DNA of 64,000 bases from SAR86 cluster bacterium (GCA_023703555.1 CP097968.1:517451-581450), one strand, 5' to 3'; positions 26,380 to 35,516 are shown, counted from the first letter of the stretch. Numbers and translations are program-made. The notes: generated from the sequence alone by a model not told the origin.

Positions 26380-26972
26380 AAACTTTCTCCAATCAAAAAC
26401 TTAGTAATTCCATTAGACAGATACTTATCAATTATTAATGTACTAGATATTCCTGATTCTGCAACAATATCGTGATCTCTGAACTCATTAATGAACATAT
26501 CTCGGATTTCTAATGCATGAAATGGGTTTGTCTCCAGAGTGCTCAAATTTCTATTATTTATACCAATGATATTTAAATTGGAATTTAATATTTTTGAGAG
26601 TTCGGTTACTTGATGAAATTCAAGCAGAACATCCATATCAAGTGAGGCTGCGATCCCAATAAATTGTTTAATTTCTCTATCTGAAAGTATTTCTGAAATC
26701 AATAATATACAATCAGCACCGTATGCTTTAGCTTGATAAATTTGCCACTCATCAATAATAAAATCTTTTTGCAATGTGGCAACGTCAAAATTTTGTTTAA
26801 TCAACTGTAGATCATGATTTGAGCCTTGAAAATATTTATCTTCAGTTAGAACTGAAATATTTCTAAAGCCTCTATTTTGATATTTCTCCATAATCATTTT
26901 TGGATCATAGTTTTCAACTATCACTCCAGCAGAAGGGCTTGATTTTTTTATTTCTGCTTTAACTTTTAGTAT
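26361..26972 (-). CDS. trpC: Indole-3-glycerol-phosphate synthase, N-terminally short
   Basis: TIM-barrel enzyme that closes the indole ring in tryptophan synthesis. Catalytic residues are all encoded: E and K in AEIKKSSPSAG, K in LQKDFIID, E in LLEFHQ, N in GINNRN, S in AESGIS. But the family's N-terminal 45-50 residues are missing. The frame is open only from a TAA at 26988, and no ATG, GTG or TTG precedes AEIKK. The first standard start (GTG 26924) would delete the catalytic E and K. I mark an ATA at 26972 as a placeholder; ACG or another codon coupled to trpD is possible. The C-terminus is also about ten residues short. Confidence 0.8.
   Translation of the reverse strand: MLKVKAEIKKSSPSAGVIVENYDPKMIMEKYQNRGFRNISVLTEDKYFQGSNHDLQLIKQNFDVATLQKDFIIDEWQIYQAKAYGADCILLISEILSDREIKQFIGIAASLDMDVLLEFHQVTELSKILNSNLNIIGINNRNLSTLETNPFHALEIRDMFINEFRDHDIVAESGISSTLIIDKYLSNGITKFLIGESLLRESF
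26387..26390 (-). promoter_or_regulatory. Shine-Dalgarno site supporting the ATT start
   Basis: GGAG on the reverse strand lies seven bases before the proposed ATT start of the DUF4399 gene, inside the 3' end of trpC. It is too far (over 50 bases) to serve the downstream ATG. Confidence 0.5.
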
Positions 26973-27960
26973 ATTGTGCGTAAGTGTTTAATTTTAGTAA
27001 TGCTCTACCAGACAAAATTTCCCTTTTTGCATGCTCAATACCCTCGCTCAGACTTTTTACCTTTGCTCCGATATACAAAGCTGCACCAGCATTAATTGCA
27101 ACCATATCAAGCCCTGCACCTCTTTTACCATTCAGGACCTCTAATCCAAAAAGATGAGCTTCTTCAATAGAATTTGTCTGAATTTCTTCAAGAACCGAAG
27201 TACTAAAGCCATAATCCTTTGGTTCAAATACCCATTCAGTAATTTTTTTATTTTTGAGTTCATATATCTGTGATGGGCCTGTGACCGTAATTTCGTCAAT
27301 ACTATCAAAAGCACAAACCACCATTGCACGAGATACTTTCTTTTCTAGTAGTACCTCAATCATGTCTCTACAGATATCAATGTCAGATGAACCTACAACT
27401 TGATATTGTGGTGCAGCAGGATGAACAAGAGGACCTAAAACATTGAAAATTGTTTTTTCTTTTATTGCTTTTCGAGCATTTGCAACAAATCGTAGGGAAC
27501 TATGAAAAAGAGGCGCAAATAAAAATGCAATACCAAGAGCTTCATATGCTTTTTTCAAAACTTCCTGACTAGCATTGAGATTTACTCCAGCTCGCTCTAG
27601 GAAATCAGCACTTCCTGCTTTGCCAGTGCTTGCTTTATTACCATGCTTAAGAACTTTTAGCCCACAAGAGGCAACTACAAACGCAGAAAGCGTTGAGCAG
27701 TTGAAAATATTTTTTTTTGATCCACCCGTCCCACAAGTATCAATAAAATCTGTACTTTCAATATTTAACTTTGAAGATCTTTCAAGCACAACAGCAGCCA
27801 TCAAAGATAAATATCTTTTATTAATACCGTTGTGATTTATGATTTCAAGGATTCGAATTTGCTCTTCTAGAGTAATATCATCACTTAATAGGTGGTTAAA
27901 AAGAAACTTTATTTCTGCATCTTTTGAATTTGCGCTAAGAATCTTTGAGATATTATCCAT
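26959..27960 (-). CDS. trpD: Anthranilate phosphoribosyltransferase
   Basis: A 333-residue type III phosphoribosyltransferase joining anthranilate and PRPP. The glycine-rich PRPP loop is DTCGTGGS, followed by KHGNKASTGKAGSADFLE, FLFAPLFH, and NVLGPLVHPA. The second metal/phosphate Asp-Glu pair is in DSIDEIT. It is monofunctional, not fused to the glutaminase. It overlaps trpG by 8 bases and extends past the apparent trpC start. Confidence 0.96.
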   Translation of the reverse strand: MDNISKILSANSKDAEIKFLFNHLLSDDITLEEQIRILEIINHNGINKRYLSLMAAVVLERSSKLNIESTDFIDTCGTGGSKKNIFNCSTLSAFVVASCGLKVLKHGNKASTGKAGSADFLERAGVNLNASQEVLKKAYEALGIAFLFAPLFHSSLRFVANARKAIKEKTIFNVLGPLVHPAAPQYQVVGSSDIDICRDMIEVLLEKKVSRAMVVCAFDSIDEITVTGPSQIYELKNKKITEWVFEPKDYGFSTSVLEEIQTNSIEEAHLFGLEVLNGKRGAGLDMVAINAGAALYIGAKVKSLSEGIEHAKREILSGRALLKLNTYAQYTKS

Positions 27961-28537
27961 TTATTTGTTCTAAAAAATTTTGGATTAATCGTGATCCCTG
28001 TTCGGTAAAAATTGACTCAGGATGAAATTGAATCCCCACTACTGGATACACTTTGTGTTCTAGGGACATTATTACCTTTTTATCTTGGTCAAATGTCCAT
28101 CCAGTAACCTCTAATTCTTCAGGAAAGTCATTATAGTCAACTACTAAACTGTGGTATCTCATAACATGATATGGATCCTTTAAGCCTTTAAATACTGAAG
28201 TGTTAACATGATTCACCAGTGATGTTTTTCCATGCATTATTTTATTTGCAACAACTATATTTCCACCAAATGCCTCACCTATACACTGATGACCTAGACA
28301 CACCCCAAGGATGGGAAGTTCCATATACGATTCTCTTATTAATTCTAAACAAATGCCAGCATTTTTAGGATTTGAAGGGCCAGGTCCTATGACAACGGCA
28401 TCAAATTTTTTTTGTTTTATCTCTTTGACCGTAATCTCGTCATTTCTAAATACATCTACTTTAAGCTCCTCAATAAGCAATTGGTGATAAATGTTATATG
28501 TAAAAGAATCATAATTATCTATTAAGCAGATCTTCAT
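27953..28537 (-). CDS. trpG: Anthranilate synthase component II (glutamine amidotransferase)
   Basis: A 194-residue class I glutamine amidotransferase. The catalytic Cys is in LGVCLGHQ and the His-Glu pair in QFHPES. It supplies ammonia to TrpE, and in many bacteria also to PabB, for which no separate partner is seen here. It overlaps trpE by 4 bases and trpD by 8. Confidence 0.95.
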   Translation of the reverse strand: MKICLIDNYDSFTYNIYHQLLIEELKVDVFRNDEITVKEIKQKKFDAVVIGPGPSNPKNAGICLELIRESYMELPILGVCLGHQCIGEAFGGNIVVANKIMHGKTSLVNHVNTSVFKGLKDPYHVMRYHSLVVDYNDFPEELEVTGWTFDQDKKVIMSLEHKVYPVVGIQFHPESIFTEQGSRLIQNFLEQING

Positions 28538-29976
28538 TTATATTTTAAAACCTCCCTAAAAACTGCAAGTTTAGCTTCTGTTTCATTCCATTCATTTTCT
28601 GGCACTGAGTCATGCACTATTCCAGCTCCGATCCCAACTTGAACGCAATCTTTGTAATGTATTGCTGTCCTAATAACAATAGCTGTATCCAAGGAACCGT
28701 TATATCCAAGATACCCTACAGCGCCACCATAAATTCCTCTAGGCCTTCCTTCAAGTTCCGACAATAATTCCATAGCTCGAATCTTTGGAGCACCACTTAA
28801 AGTTCCAGCTGGTATAGCAGCCTTCAAACAATCAACTTGGGTTTTATTTTCTATTTTTCGACCAATAACATTTGAGGTCATATGCATAACATGAGAATAT
28901 TTCTCAACAATCATCATCTCATCCACCTGTACTGATCCAGGCTCACAAACTTTCGACAAATCATTGCGAGCTAAATCGACTAACATCATATGTTCGGATT
29001 TCTCTTTTTCGTCTTCTAACAATTCAATCTTATTTGATAGATCCTCCTCAATGCTAGATCCCCTTTTTCTTGTACCAGCAATTGGACGAATTATTACTTG
29101 ATCATTGATATCTTGAACAAGAATTTCTGGTGATGATCCTATTACTCTAAATTCTCCAAAATTTAAAAAATACATATAGGGCGATGGGTTGATTAATCTT
29201 AATGATCTATACAAAGTAAAAGGATCAAAGTAGCCATTGAATGTTTCTTCCCTAGATAAAACAGCTTGCATGATTTCACCACTTATAATGTTTTCCTTAA
29301 GTACATCTACCTGTTTGAGAAATTCTTTTTTGTTTACATTTGATTCAGATGGTACGGCGTCAATGGACTTTTTAAAATTTTGGCTTACAGATGGTTGTAA
29401 GCTAAAGATAGCTCTTTCAATTTCTTCAATTCTTTTGTTTGCTTGAATATAGCCATGTTCAGTCTTATCTGTTGTATTCACAACAATGTAAAATGTGCCT
29501 TTAAAATTATCAAATACTATTATTTCGTCGCATTGAAATAACGAGATTAGCGGAATTTTTGATTGTTGAAAATGTAATTTTGGTTCAACAAACTTAAAGG
29601 ACTCATATGTAAAATAGCCAACCAAGCCTCCCAAAAAATTTGGAAGATCTTTAATCTTAGGCGCACTATAATCTTTTGTTAACTTCTCAATGTAGTCAAA
29701 GGGATCTATAACTCTTTGAACAGAAGACTTTTCTTTCGATTTTATTTCTAATTCATCTTCATAAAAGTCATATCTTTTTACTGCTGGCAAACTCATAATT
29801 GAGTATCTTCCTTTTGTTTCATGTGTTTTTGCTGATTCAAATAAAAAGGTATTTTCAAGTTCATAAAAGTTTGAATAGACATACAAAGGGCTTATCAAAT
29901 CCGCTACTAATTCTTTATATACTGGTATGTGGGAAAAGTTAGATTCTGAGAATCTATTAAAATCATCTTTATTCAT
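28534..29976 (-). CDS. trpE: Anthranilate synthase component I
   Basis: A 480-residue chorismate-utilising enzyme that makes anthranilate. Signature segments in the C-terminal half are YMYFLNFGEFRVIGSSPE, IRPIAGTRKRG, DLARNDLSKVC, HVMHMTSNV and AIPAGTLSGAPKIRAME. The N-terminal domain with the feedback-type LFESA segment (around 47) suggests regulation by tryptophan. It partners TrpG directly downstream. Confidence 0.95.
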   Translation of the reverse strand: MNKDDFNRFSESNFSHIPVYKELVADLISPLYVYSNFYELENTFLFESAKTHETKGRYSIMSLPAVKRYDFYEDELEIKSKEKSSVQRVIDPFDYIEKLTKDYSAPKIKDLPNFLGGLVGYFTYESFKFVEPKLHFQQSKIPLISLFQCDEIIVFDNFKGTFYIVVNTTDKTEHGYIQANKRIEEIERAIFSLQPSVSQNFKKSIDAVPSESNVNKKEFLKQVDVLKENIISGEIMQAVLSREETFNGYFDPFTLYRSLRLINPSPYMYFLNFGEFRVIGSSPEILVQDINDQVIIRPIAGTRKRGSSIEEDLSNKIELLEDEKEKSEHMMLVDLARNDLSKVCEPGSVQVDEMMIVEKYSHVMHMTSNVIGRKIENKTQVDCLKAAIPAGTLSGAPKIRAMELLSELEGRPRGIYGGAVGYLGYNGSLDTAIVIRTAIHYKDCVQVGIGAGIVHDSVPENEWNETEAKLAVFREVLKYK

Positions 29977-30748
29977 TTTTCAACTCTTCCAATATCGGTG
30001 CTAAAAAATCTTTCATGCTCTTTATTGGGTTTGAATTTGCTAGACACTCAATCAATGCACTCCCAATAACAATACCATCTGTGTAGTCTTTGAATGCCTT
30101 TATATGTTCAGAGCTTTTTATGCCAAATCCTGTGATAATTGGAACATTAGTTATCTTTTGTAAATCTTTCAAATTATTTTGAACTTCTGTTAAATCCAAG
30201 TTATTAGCACCTGTTACACCTCTTTGAGTGATGTAATATATTAATGATGGATTATTACTTAGTCCTCTCTCAATATTTTCCTGGGTTGAAGTTGGCGCCA
30301 CCAATTGAATAAACTCTAAATCACGACCTTTTATCAATTTAAAGGTATCAGTTTCTTCATAAGGCATATCAACAATTAAAAATCCATCAAAACCAGCCTC
30401 TCTTGATTTTTGTGATACTTCCTCAATTGATGGATTAAGAAAAGAGTTAGCATAGCCCATAGCCACAATGTGTGTATCAAATCTATTTTTGAAGTTTTTA
30501 ATCTGATTTAAAAAATTTGTAAGATTAAATCCATTCTTTAATGACGCATGATGTGCTGATTCTATAGTTTTGCCTTCAGCAATTGGATCTGTAAAAGGAA
30601 TGCCTATTTCTATTAAATCAGCACCCATATTTGATAAAGCTGCTAATGCTTCATCAAAAATATCTTTATTTGGATAATTGGCAACAAGATAAGGAACGAA
30701 ACCTGTGAGGTTGTGTTTTCTTAATTCTTTAAATCTCTCGCTAATCAT
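29969..30748 (-). CDS. trpA: Tryptophan synthase alpha chain
   Basis: A 259-residue TIM-barrel subunit cleaving indole-glycerol phosphate. The catalytic Glu is in [12 protein letters not shown] (around 47) and Asp in [22 protein letters not shown] and GFGIKSSEH are the phosphate-binding parts. It overlaps trpB by 4 bases and trpE by 8, placing the alpha/beta pair ahead of the anthranilate synthase genes. Confidence 0.96.
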   Translation of the reverse strand: MISERFKELRKHNLTGFVPYLVANYPNKDIFDEALAALSNMGADLIEIGIPFTDPIAEGKTIESAHHASLKNGFNLTNFLNQIKNFKNRFDTHIVAMGYANSFLNPSIEEVSQKSREAGFDGFLIVDMPYEETDTFKLIKGRDLEFIQLVAPTSTQENIERGLSNNPSLIYYITQRGVTGANNLDLTEVQNNLKDLQKITNVPIITGFGIKSSEHIKAFKDYTDGIVIGSALIECLANSNPIKSMKDFLAPILEELKNE

Positions 30749-31902
30749 AAGCTCATAACAGAATACAGGTCTTTATCGCCCCTGCCGGACATATTAACAA
30801 CTACATTTTTGTCTTTATTAATATCTGAAAGTTCCTCTAGGTATGCAATTGCGTGGGCTGTTTCAAGAGCTGGAATTATCCCCTCAAGCCTTGATACCTT
30901 ATAAAATGCATCAAGTGCCTGAGAATCAAACACTTTTTTATATTTTGCTCTATCTATATCAGCAAGGTATGCATGTTCAGGGCCAACACCCGGATAATCT
31001 AATCCTGCTGAAATTGAACTTGTTTCAAGTATTTCCCCTGAATTATTTTGCAGGATCATTGTCTTTGCACCATGTAACACTCCTATAGAGCCATCATTAA
31101 TTGAGGCACTGCCAATGTCGCTGTCAGATACACCGCCAGCTTCAATACCAACTAATTCAACATTGAGATCATCTACAAAAGGGGCAAATACACCCATTGC
31201 ATTTGAACCTCCACCTACACACGCAATTACCATATCAGGTAATTTTTCAAACCTTTCAATAGATTGATCCTTTAACTCTTTTCCACTTATAGAATTAAAA
31301 TCACGAACAATTTCTGGGTATGGATGTGGTCCTGTGACACTACCGATTATGTAGTGCGTATTTTCAACATTAGTCACCCAATCCCTGATTGATTCATTGA
31401 GGGCATCTTTCAAAGTCGCTGTTCCAGAGCTAACAGGGACAACTTTAGCTCCTAAAGTATTAATCTTAAAAACATTAAGCTCTTGTCGTTGTATATCTGT
31501 TTCTCCCATGTAGATAACACACTCAAGGCCTAATTTTGCACATATAGTAGCAGTAGCAACACCATGTTGACCTGCACCAGTTTCAGCAATTATTCTTTTT
31601 TTACCTAATTTTTTTGCAAGCAAGGCTTGACCAACAGTATTATTTATTTTGTGTGCCCCAGTATGATTTAAATCTTCACGTTTAAACCAAATCTTTGGAC
31701 CTCCAATATTCTCAGTATATTTTTCTGCAAAGTATAAGGGTGAAGGTCGACCAACATAGTGTATGTAAATGTCCTGTAATTCGTTATTAAATGTTGTGTC
31801 ATTTTTTATATCTTGATAAAGCGTATCCAATTCACGCAGTGCAAACGAGAGCGTCTCAGGAATAAATATTCCTCCAAACTTTCCATAATATCCCTTATTC
31901 AT
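30745..31902 (-). CDS. trpB: Tryptophan synthase beta chain
   Basis: A 385-residue PLP enzyme condensing indole and serine. The Schiff-base lysine is in HTGAHKINN, with [11 protein letters not shown] and the phosphate loop [10 protein letters not shown]. It is the standard TrpB1 type that pairs with TrpA. It overlaps trpF by 8 bases. Confidence 0.97.
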   Translation of the reverse strand: MNKGYYGKFGGIFIPETLSFALRELDTLYQDIKNDTTFNNELQDIYIHYVGRPSPLYFAEKYTENIGGPKIWFKREDLNHTGAHKINNTVGQALLAKKLGKKRIIAETGAGQHGVATATICAKLGLECVIYMGETDIQRQELNVFKINTLGAKVVPVSSGTATLKDALNESIRDWVTNVENTHYIIGSVTGPHPYPEIVRDFNSISGKELKDQSIERFEKLPDMVIACVGGGSNAMGVFAPFVDDLNVELVGIEAGGVSDSDIGSASINDGSIGVLHGAKTMILQNNSGEILETSSISAGLDYPGVGPEHAYLADIDRAKYKKVFDSQALDAFYKVSRLEGIIPALETAHAIAYLEELSDINKDKNVVVNMSGRGDKDLYSVMSL

Positions 31903-32485
31903 TTATTGCAGTTGCTAACTGATTTAATTTAACTTGACACTTTACACCTGGACTAATTTCTAATTTAGAATTCAAATCCACTCCCCATAATCCCTTTTCT
32001 CTCAATACTTTTACATCCTCAACATCGATTCCACCAGCTATCATACACCTGTCTAATGGCAAAGAATGTAAAAGGTTCCAATCAAATTTTTTTCCCGTAC
32101 CGCCAAGCCTGTCGTCCATATTGTCGACCAAGTATTTATCTTTACACTTATTAAATGAATGGTCTGGTTTAAGTTGTTTCAATAATGTTGCATTTACTGG
32201 ATAAAATCTACTTAGTGGTGTTAAAAATGGTAGATCACCGTAATATTGAAGTACACTTTCAGGAAGAATTTGTTCAAGTTTTTTAATTTTCTTCTCTTCT
32301 GCCGAATTGAACAATGATACAAATTTTCTATCAAGATGATACTTTTTTGCCATATCGATTGACCACTCAAAATTAACATATCTTGGGCTTTGTTTTATAA
32401 AATTAAAACCTAGAAAGTCTACTCCTGCTGCTAGTGCAGACTCAATATCTTTTTCTCGGGTCATCCCGCAAATCTTAACTTTCAT
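31895..32485 (-). CDS. trpF: Phosphoribosylanthranilate isomerase
   Basis: A 196-residue TIM-barrel isomerase. Catalytic Cys is in VKICGMT (residue 5) and Asp near [19 protein letters not shown] is typical. It is the first trp gene on the transcript, six bases after the cupin gene, separate from trpC rather than fused as in enterics. Confidence 0.93.
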   Translation of the reverse strand: MKVKICGMTREKDIESALAAGVDFLGFNFIKQSPRYVNFEWSIDMAKKYHLDRKFVSLFNSAEEKKIKKLEQILPESVLQYYGDLPFLTPLSRFYPVNATLLKQLKPDHSFNKCKDKYLVDNMDDRLGGTGKKFDWNLLHSLPLDRCMIAGGIDVEDVKVLREKGLWGVDLNSKLEISPGVKCQVKLNQLATAINE

Positions 32486-32491
32486 TTGAAT

Positions 32492-32926
32492 TTAGTTGGA
32501 TTGCGGGTCTAAATTAGTTTCAGGGGAGCGGCCACGCCAACCAGCCTTATCAAAGATTCTTAGATAGACCAATTGATCGTGATCACTTTCATTTAGAACT
32601 TTGACGTAATCTCCTTCTTCAGCGAGCACTACATCTCCTGCAGCTAAGGCGTACTCATCTTTGTGCATTATGCCGTGTGCTGGATCATGCCCATGGCCAT
32701 CAGCAGAATTCATATACTCCACAACTTCCATGACACCTCTTCCTGATATTACAACATACACAACTTCACTCTCTAGCAATCTGTGTCCATAAGTTGTTTT
32801 ATTTGGCTCTAACACAGTTTTACTTGCAATCAATTTTGATAAAAGATCGTTGGTCCAAACTGTATAATTATCATCTTTCCTTTCTGGAACTCCTCCCACT
32901 CGGAAATTTACATATTTTTTTGCCAT
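32492..32926 (-). CDS. Cupin-domain protein in the trp operon
   Basis: A 144-residue single-domain cupin: TTYGHRLLESEVVYVVISG approximates motif 1 and LNESDHDQLVYLRIF motif 2, with a His/Gly-rich insert (DGHGHDPAHGIMH) between them. Few of the usual three-His metal ligands are clear, so a metal-independent role is possible. Function unknown. It is six bases upstream of trpF and thus in the tryptophan transcript. Confidence 0.75.
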   Translation of the reverse strand: MAKKYVNFRVGGVPERKDDNYTVWTNDLLSKLIASKTVLEPNKTTYGHRLLESEVVYVVISGRGVMEVVEYMNSADGHGHDPAHGIMHKDEYALAAGDVVLAEEGDYVKVLNESDHDQLVYLRIFDKAGWRGRSPETNLDPQSN

Positions 32927-32940
32927 AATTTGAAATTGAT

Positions 32941-32968
32941 ATTCTATATATTATTTAGATAAATTCAA
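32941..32968 (-). promoter_or_regulatory. Possible promoter before cupin-trp genes
   Basis: On the reverse strand TTGAAT and TAGAAT are 16 bases apart and end 15 bases before the cupin ATG. It could start a transcript of the cupin and trp genes independent of the SDR and NTF2-like genes. Weak on sequence alone. Confidence 0.3.
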
Positions 32969-33376
32969 TTATCTCCAGATGTCTGGTCTAGCCAGATTTT
33001 TTTCCATTTCAGCTTGCAGAATTGGTAATGCTTGATTAGGTCTAACAAGTACTTTCATTTCTATAAATTTTTTATTTTCATTCCAAGTAAACATATCAAT
33101 ACCGTTAATTAACTTTTCATTCATAGTGCATTCAAATTCCAAAACAGCATGAAAATCAGAAATAATCTTTTTGGTATATTTAAAGTCGGGCGTAGCTAAA
33201 AATGTTTCTGCAGCAGCAAGAAGATATATGTATCCCATGTATTTGTCTTTGGGCTTAAAAACTACTGGTGAGTAAAAAAGAAAGTCTTCATCCAGAAGAT
33301 CATACAGAAGATTATGGTTACCATTTTTTACTGATTCAAACCAGCCTCTGAGTGGATTATCTTCTATAACTTGCAT
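32969..33376 (-). CDS. NTF2/SnoaL-like protein
   Basis: A 135-residue alpha+beta protein of the nuclear transport factor 2/SnoaL-like fold. An N-terminal helix (NPLRGWFESVKNGN) is followed by LLDEDFLFYSPVVF, then strands ending with MKVLVRPNQALPILQAEM. Such proteins are small ligand-binding or isomerase/cyclase units. The catalytic residues cannot be assigned. It sits 38 bases after the SDR gene and 42 before the cupin gene. Confidence 0.65.
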   Translation of the reverse strand: MQVIEDNPLRGWFESVKNGNHNLLYDLLDEDFLFYSPVVFKPKDKYMGYIYLLAAAETFLATPDFKYTKKIISDFHAVLEFECTMNEKLINGIDMFTWNENKKFIEMKVLVRPNQALPILQAEMEKNLARPDIWR

Positions 33377-33414
33377 TTTATTAAATTTACTATCAGTTTC
33401 TAATATAGCATTAT

Positions 33415-34206
33415 TTACTTAAAACGGTCTCCTGAAATTTTGTTACCAATAAATTTAATTATTGATAGCGGAAAAAATTTAAGGATGTTTACAAGAAACC
33501 AATAATGTTTTCCGGGTATTACTAATTCTTTGTTTTTTAACATTCCTTTGACGCCCTCCTCCGCCACGAAATCAGAAGACATTTTAAAGAAACTTGGCAC
33601 TTTATTCATTCTATCTTGGGTGCCGCTCACAGCATGAAATTCCGTCACAGTAAAACCTGGGCATAATGATGTTGCATATATATTATTTTTATTATATCCA
33701 GCATTTACAGTGTCTACGAAACGATTCATAAAAGTTTTAATTGGTCCATATAATGGAGCGATAGCTGTTGATGGTGGTGCGAATGCAGCTACTGATGAAA
33801 CAACCATCAGCTTTCCTCCACCACGCTTGAGAAGATCTTTTAAAAAAACTTTAAAAATCATTATTACAGAAATAGCTAAAACGCGTAAACAATCTTCTTC
33901 ATCTTCGAGAGAAACATCTTCAAGTTTCTGGCTATGTTGATAACCTGCGTTCAAAACTAACATTTCTATATCCAAGTTATTCTCTGTACAAAAGTCTTTT
34001 ATTTGCTGTGGTGCCTCTTTCTTGGTCAAATCGTTGGCAAGAACCTTTACTTCAACTGCATGTAACGCTGATATATCTTCTGATATTTCTTTGAGCCTTC
34101 CCAGTCTTCTACCCGTTAAAACTAGATTATATCCACGTTTGGCTAAACTATATGCGATTGATTTACCGATACCTGCGGTTGCTCCAGTTATTAAAATTGA
34201 ACTCAT
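33415..34206 (-). CDS. Short-chain dehydrogenase/reductase
   Basis: A 263-residue classical SDR. TGATAGIG (7-14) binds NAD(P), GRR (Arg after beta-2) hints at NADP preference, LNAGYQ replaces NNAG, and the catalytic set is VSSVAAF (Ser) with YGPIK (Tyr, Lys). The C-terminus is hydrophobic and basic, like membrane-associated steroid or fatty-acyl reductases of the DltE group. The substrate is unknown. It is the first gene of the reverse run leading into trp. Confidence 0.85.
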   Translation of the reverse strand: MSSILITGATAGIGKSIAYSLAKRGYNLVLTGRRLGRLKEISEDISALHAVEVKVLANDLTKKEAPQQIKDFCTENNLDIEMLVLNAGYQHSQKLEDVSLEDEEDCLRVLAISVIMIFKVFLKDLLKRGGGKLMVVSSVAAFAPPSTAIAPLYGPIKTFMNRFVDTVNAGYNKNNIYATSLCPGFTVTEFHAVSGTQDRMNKVPSFFKMSSDFVAEEGVKGMLKNKELVIPGKHYWFLVNILKFFPLSIIKFIGNKISGDRFK

Positions 34207-34397
34207 TTTTATATGTTAACAAATAATTAAAATGAAGTTGTTCAATTTTTATACAATATGTTTATTTAGTAAACAATTTTTAATAACTAGAAATAAAATA
34301 AAAATTTTTTAAACAAAAAAATACGCTTGTTAAAATCACTAAAAATAGGCATCTAAAAAATTATTAAAAAAAACTAGGTTTTTTTTCATCTAAAGTG

Positions 34398-34425
34398 TTG
34401 CATAAAACGAAATGGTTTTATAAAT
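34398..34425 (+). promoter_or_regulatory. Promoter of the structured RNA
   Basis: TTGCAT (34398-34403) and TAAATT/TATAAAT (ending 34425) are 15-17 bases apart, placing the transcript start near 34431. The flank 34207-34397 is AT-rich and holds no gene. Confidence 0.6.
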
Positions 34426-34430
34426 TTGTA

Positions 34431-34654
34431 GATACCTCGGGTAAACAAGATCGGAAAAGGAACTGCAGAACCTAGAACGAGAAAGTTAACCAGGGAGAGA
34501 CCAGAAAGGTGAAAGTTCAAGGTAGGTTAGCTAGCATTAAACCAAACTTGACCACCGAGGATAAAAGAGATCTTATCCAAGGATGCAAGAGGTAATCTCA
34601 CTTTTGACACCTACTGATCTCGATAAAAAAAACTGAGCTTGCTCAGTTTTTTTT
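34431..34654 (+). ncRNA. Candidate structured non-coding RNA upstream of pheA
   Basis: About 224 bases lie between a promoter and a strong terminator, purine-rich and distinct from the AT-rich flanks, with no good ORF. Pairings visible: CCTCGG (34435-34440) with CCGAGG (34555-34560); CAAG (34446) with CTTG (34547); an inner hairpin GTTAACC (34485-34491) with GGTTAGC (34525-34531); and a second domain GAGATC (34567-34572) with GATCTC (34616-34621). Five GGA triplets are scattered through it. It does not fit 6S, SRP, tmRNA, RNase P or a riboswitch that I know. It may be a free sRNA or a pheA leader. Confidence 0.65.
34625..34654 (+). terminator. Rho-independent terminator after the structured RNA
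   Basis: The stem AAAACTGAGC / GCTCAGTTTT has a TT turn and continues into a total of eight T. It ends 28 bases before the pheA start, so either the RNA is independent or pheA is controlled by attenuation. Confidence 0.9.
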
Positions 34655-34682
34655 ACGTCTAAAAAACCTTACAATCCATCTT

Positions 34683-35516
34683 GTGAATGTTTATTTTTTA
34701 GGGCCTGATGGCACCCACTCACATTTAGCTGCAAAAGAAATATTCTCCGATGGTTTTCAATATATGCCTGTAAAATCAATTGAAGAAATTTTCGAAAGTG
34801 TTGCACTTAGTCATTCATACTATGGAGTCATTCCATTTGAAAACTCATATCAAGGTGTAATTAATTCTTCAATGAATAGCCTAATTGATTACGATTTAAA
34901 AATTACTAAAGAATTTTACTTTAACGTTTCTCATAGCTTAATTAGTAGGAACGAGAAGACAGAAGAAGTAAAAAAGATAATTTCTCATCCTCAAGTCTTT
35001 GGGCAGTGCAATGATTGGTTGAAAACTCACTATCCTAATGCTGAAAGGATTATTACAACAAGTACTGCTGAGGCGGCTCGACAGAGCTCAGAAGATAATT
35101 CGTTATTTTGTATAGCACATGTTAATGCTGCTGAAATTTTTAAATTAAATGTACATTTCACTGATATACAGGATAAAAAAAATAACGTAACTAGATTTTT
35201 AGTTTTGGGGAAAATGATTGAGGAAAAAGGATTAAAAAATAAGACTACGATCAAAGTAAATATAAAAGATCAACCAGGATCTTTAATTAAAATACTTATG
35301 CCATTCGATAAGTTACAAATTAACATGACTAGGATAGAAACAAGACCATCAAGAAATAACACCTATCATCACACTTTTTTTATTGATTTTGAGGGATATT
35401 ACGAAGATGACAACGTAATAAAATTAATAGAAATCCTCGAAAAATTATGTGAAGAAATAAGTGTGATTGGTTCTTATGAAGTGCTTAATCAGAGCGACTC
35501 AGCTAATCGCATATAA
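34683..35516 (+). CDS. pheA: Prephenate dehydratase
   Basis: A 277-residue monofunctional prephenate dehydratase with C-terminal ACT domain, making phenylpyruvate for phenylalanine. YFLGPDGTHSHLAA, GVIPFENSYQGV, SHPQVFGQC, and the TRF motif NVTRFLVLG form the catalytic part. DQPGSLIKIL and IETRPSR form the allosteric ACT domain (family ESRP). There is no chorismate mutase domain. The start is GTG 34683. It follows the terminator of the RNA and converges with the hydrolase, overlapping it by 28 bases. Confidence 0.93.
   Translation: MNVYFLGPDGTHSHLAAKEIFSDGFQYMPVKSIEEIFESVALSHSYYGVIPFENSYQGVINSSMNSLIDYDLKITKEFYFNVSHSLISRNEKTEEVKKIISHPQVFGQCNDWLKTHYPNAERIITTSTAEAARQSSEDNSLFCIAHVNAAEIFKLNVHFTDIQDKKNNVTRFLVLGKMIEEKGLKNKTTIKVNIKDQPGSLIKILMPFDKLQINMTRIETRPSRNNTYHHTFFIDFEGYYEDDNVIKLIEILEKLCEEISVIGSYEVLNQSDSANRI

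Noticed and set aside
26940-26990. trpD-trpC fusion by programmed frameshift at the trpD stop
   Set aside because: A +1 shift at AGT TAA would need unfavourable re-pairing and no stimulatory site is visible; TrpD already has a normal C-terminus. Kept only as a remote alternative to a non-standard start.
34364-34386. A8-CTAG-T8 palindrome as a terminator
   Set aside because: No GC stem; it is an AT-rich palindrome and probably only flanking sequence or part of a promoter region.
34431-34654. Structured RNA as 6S, SRP, tmRNA or RNase P RNA
   Set aside because: Signature segments of these RNAs (the SRP GGAAG loop context, RNase P GAGGAAAGTCCGGGC, tmRNA tag region) are absent, and the ends do not pair into the 6S rod.
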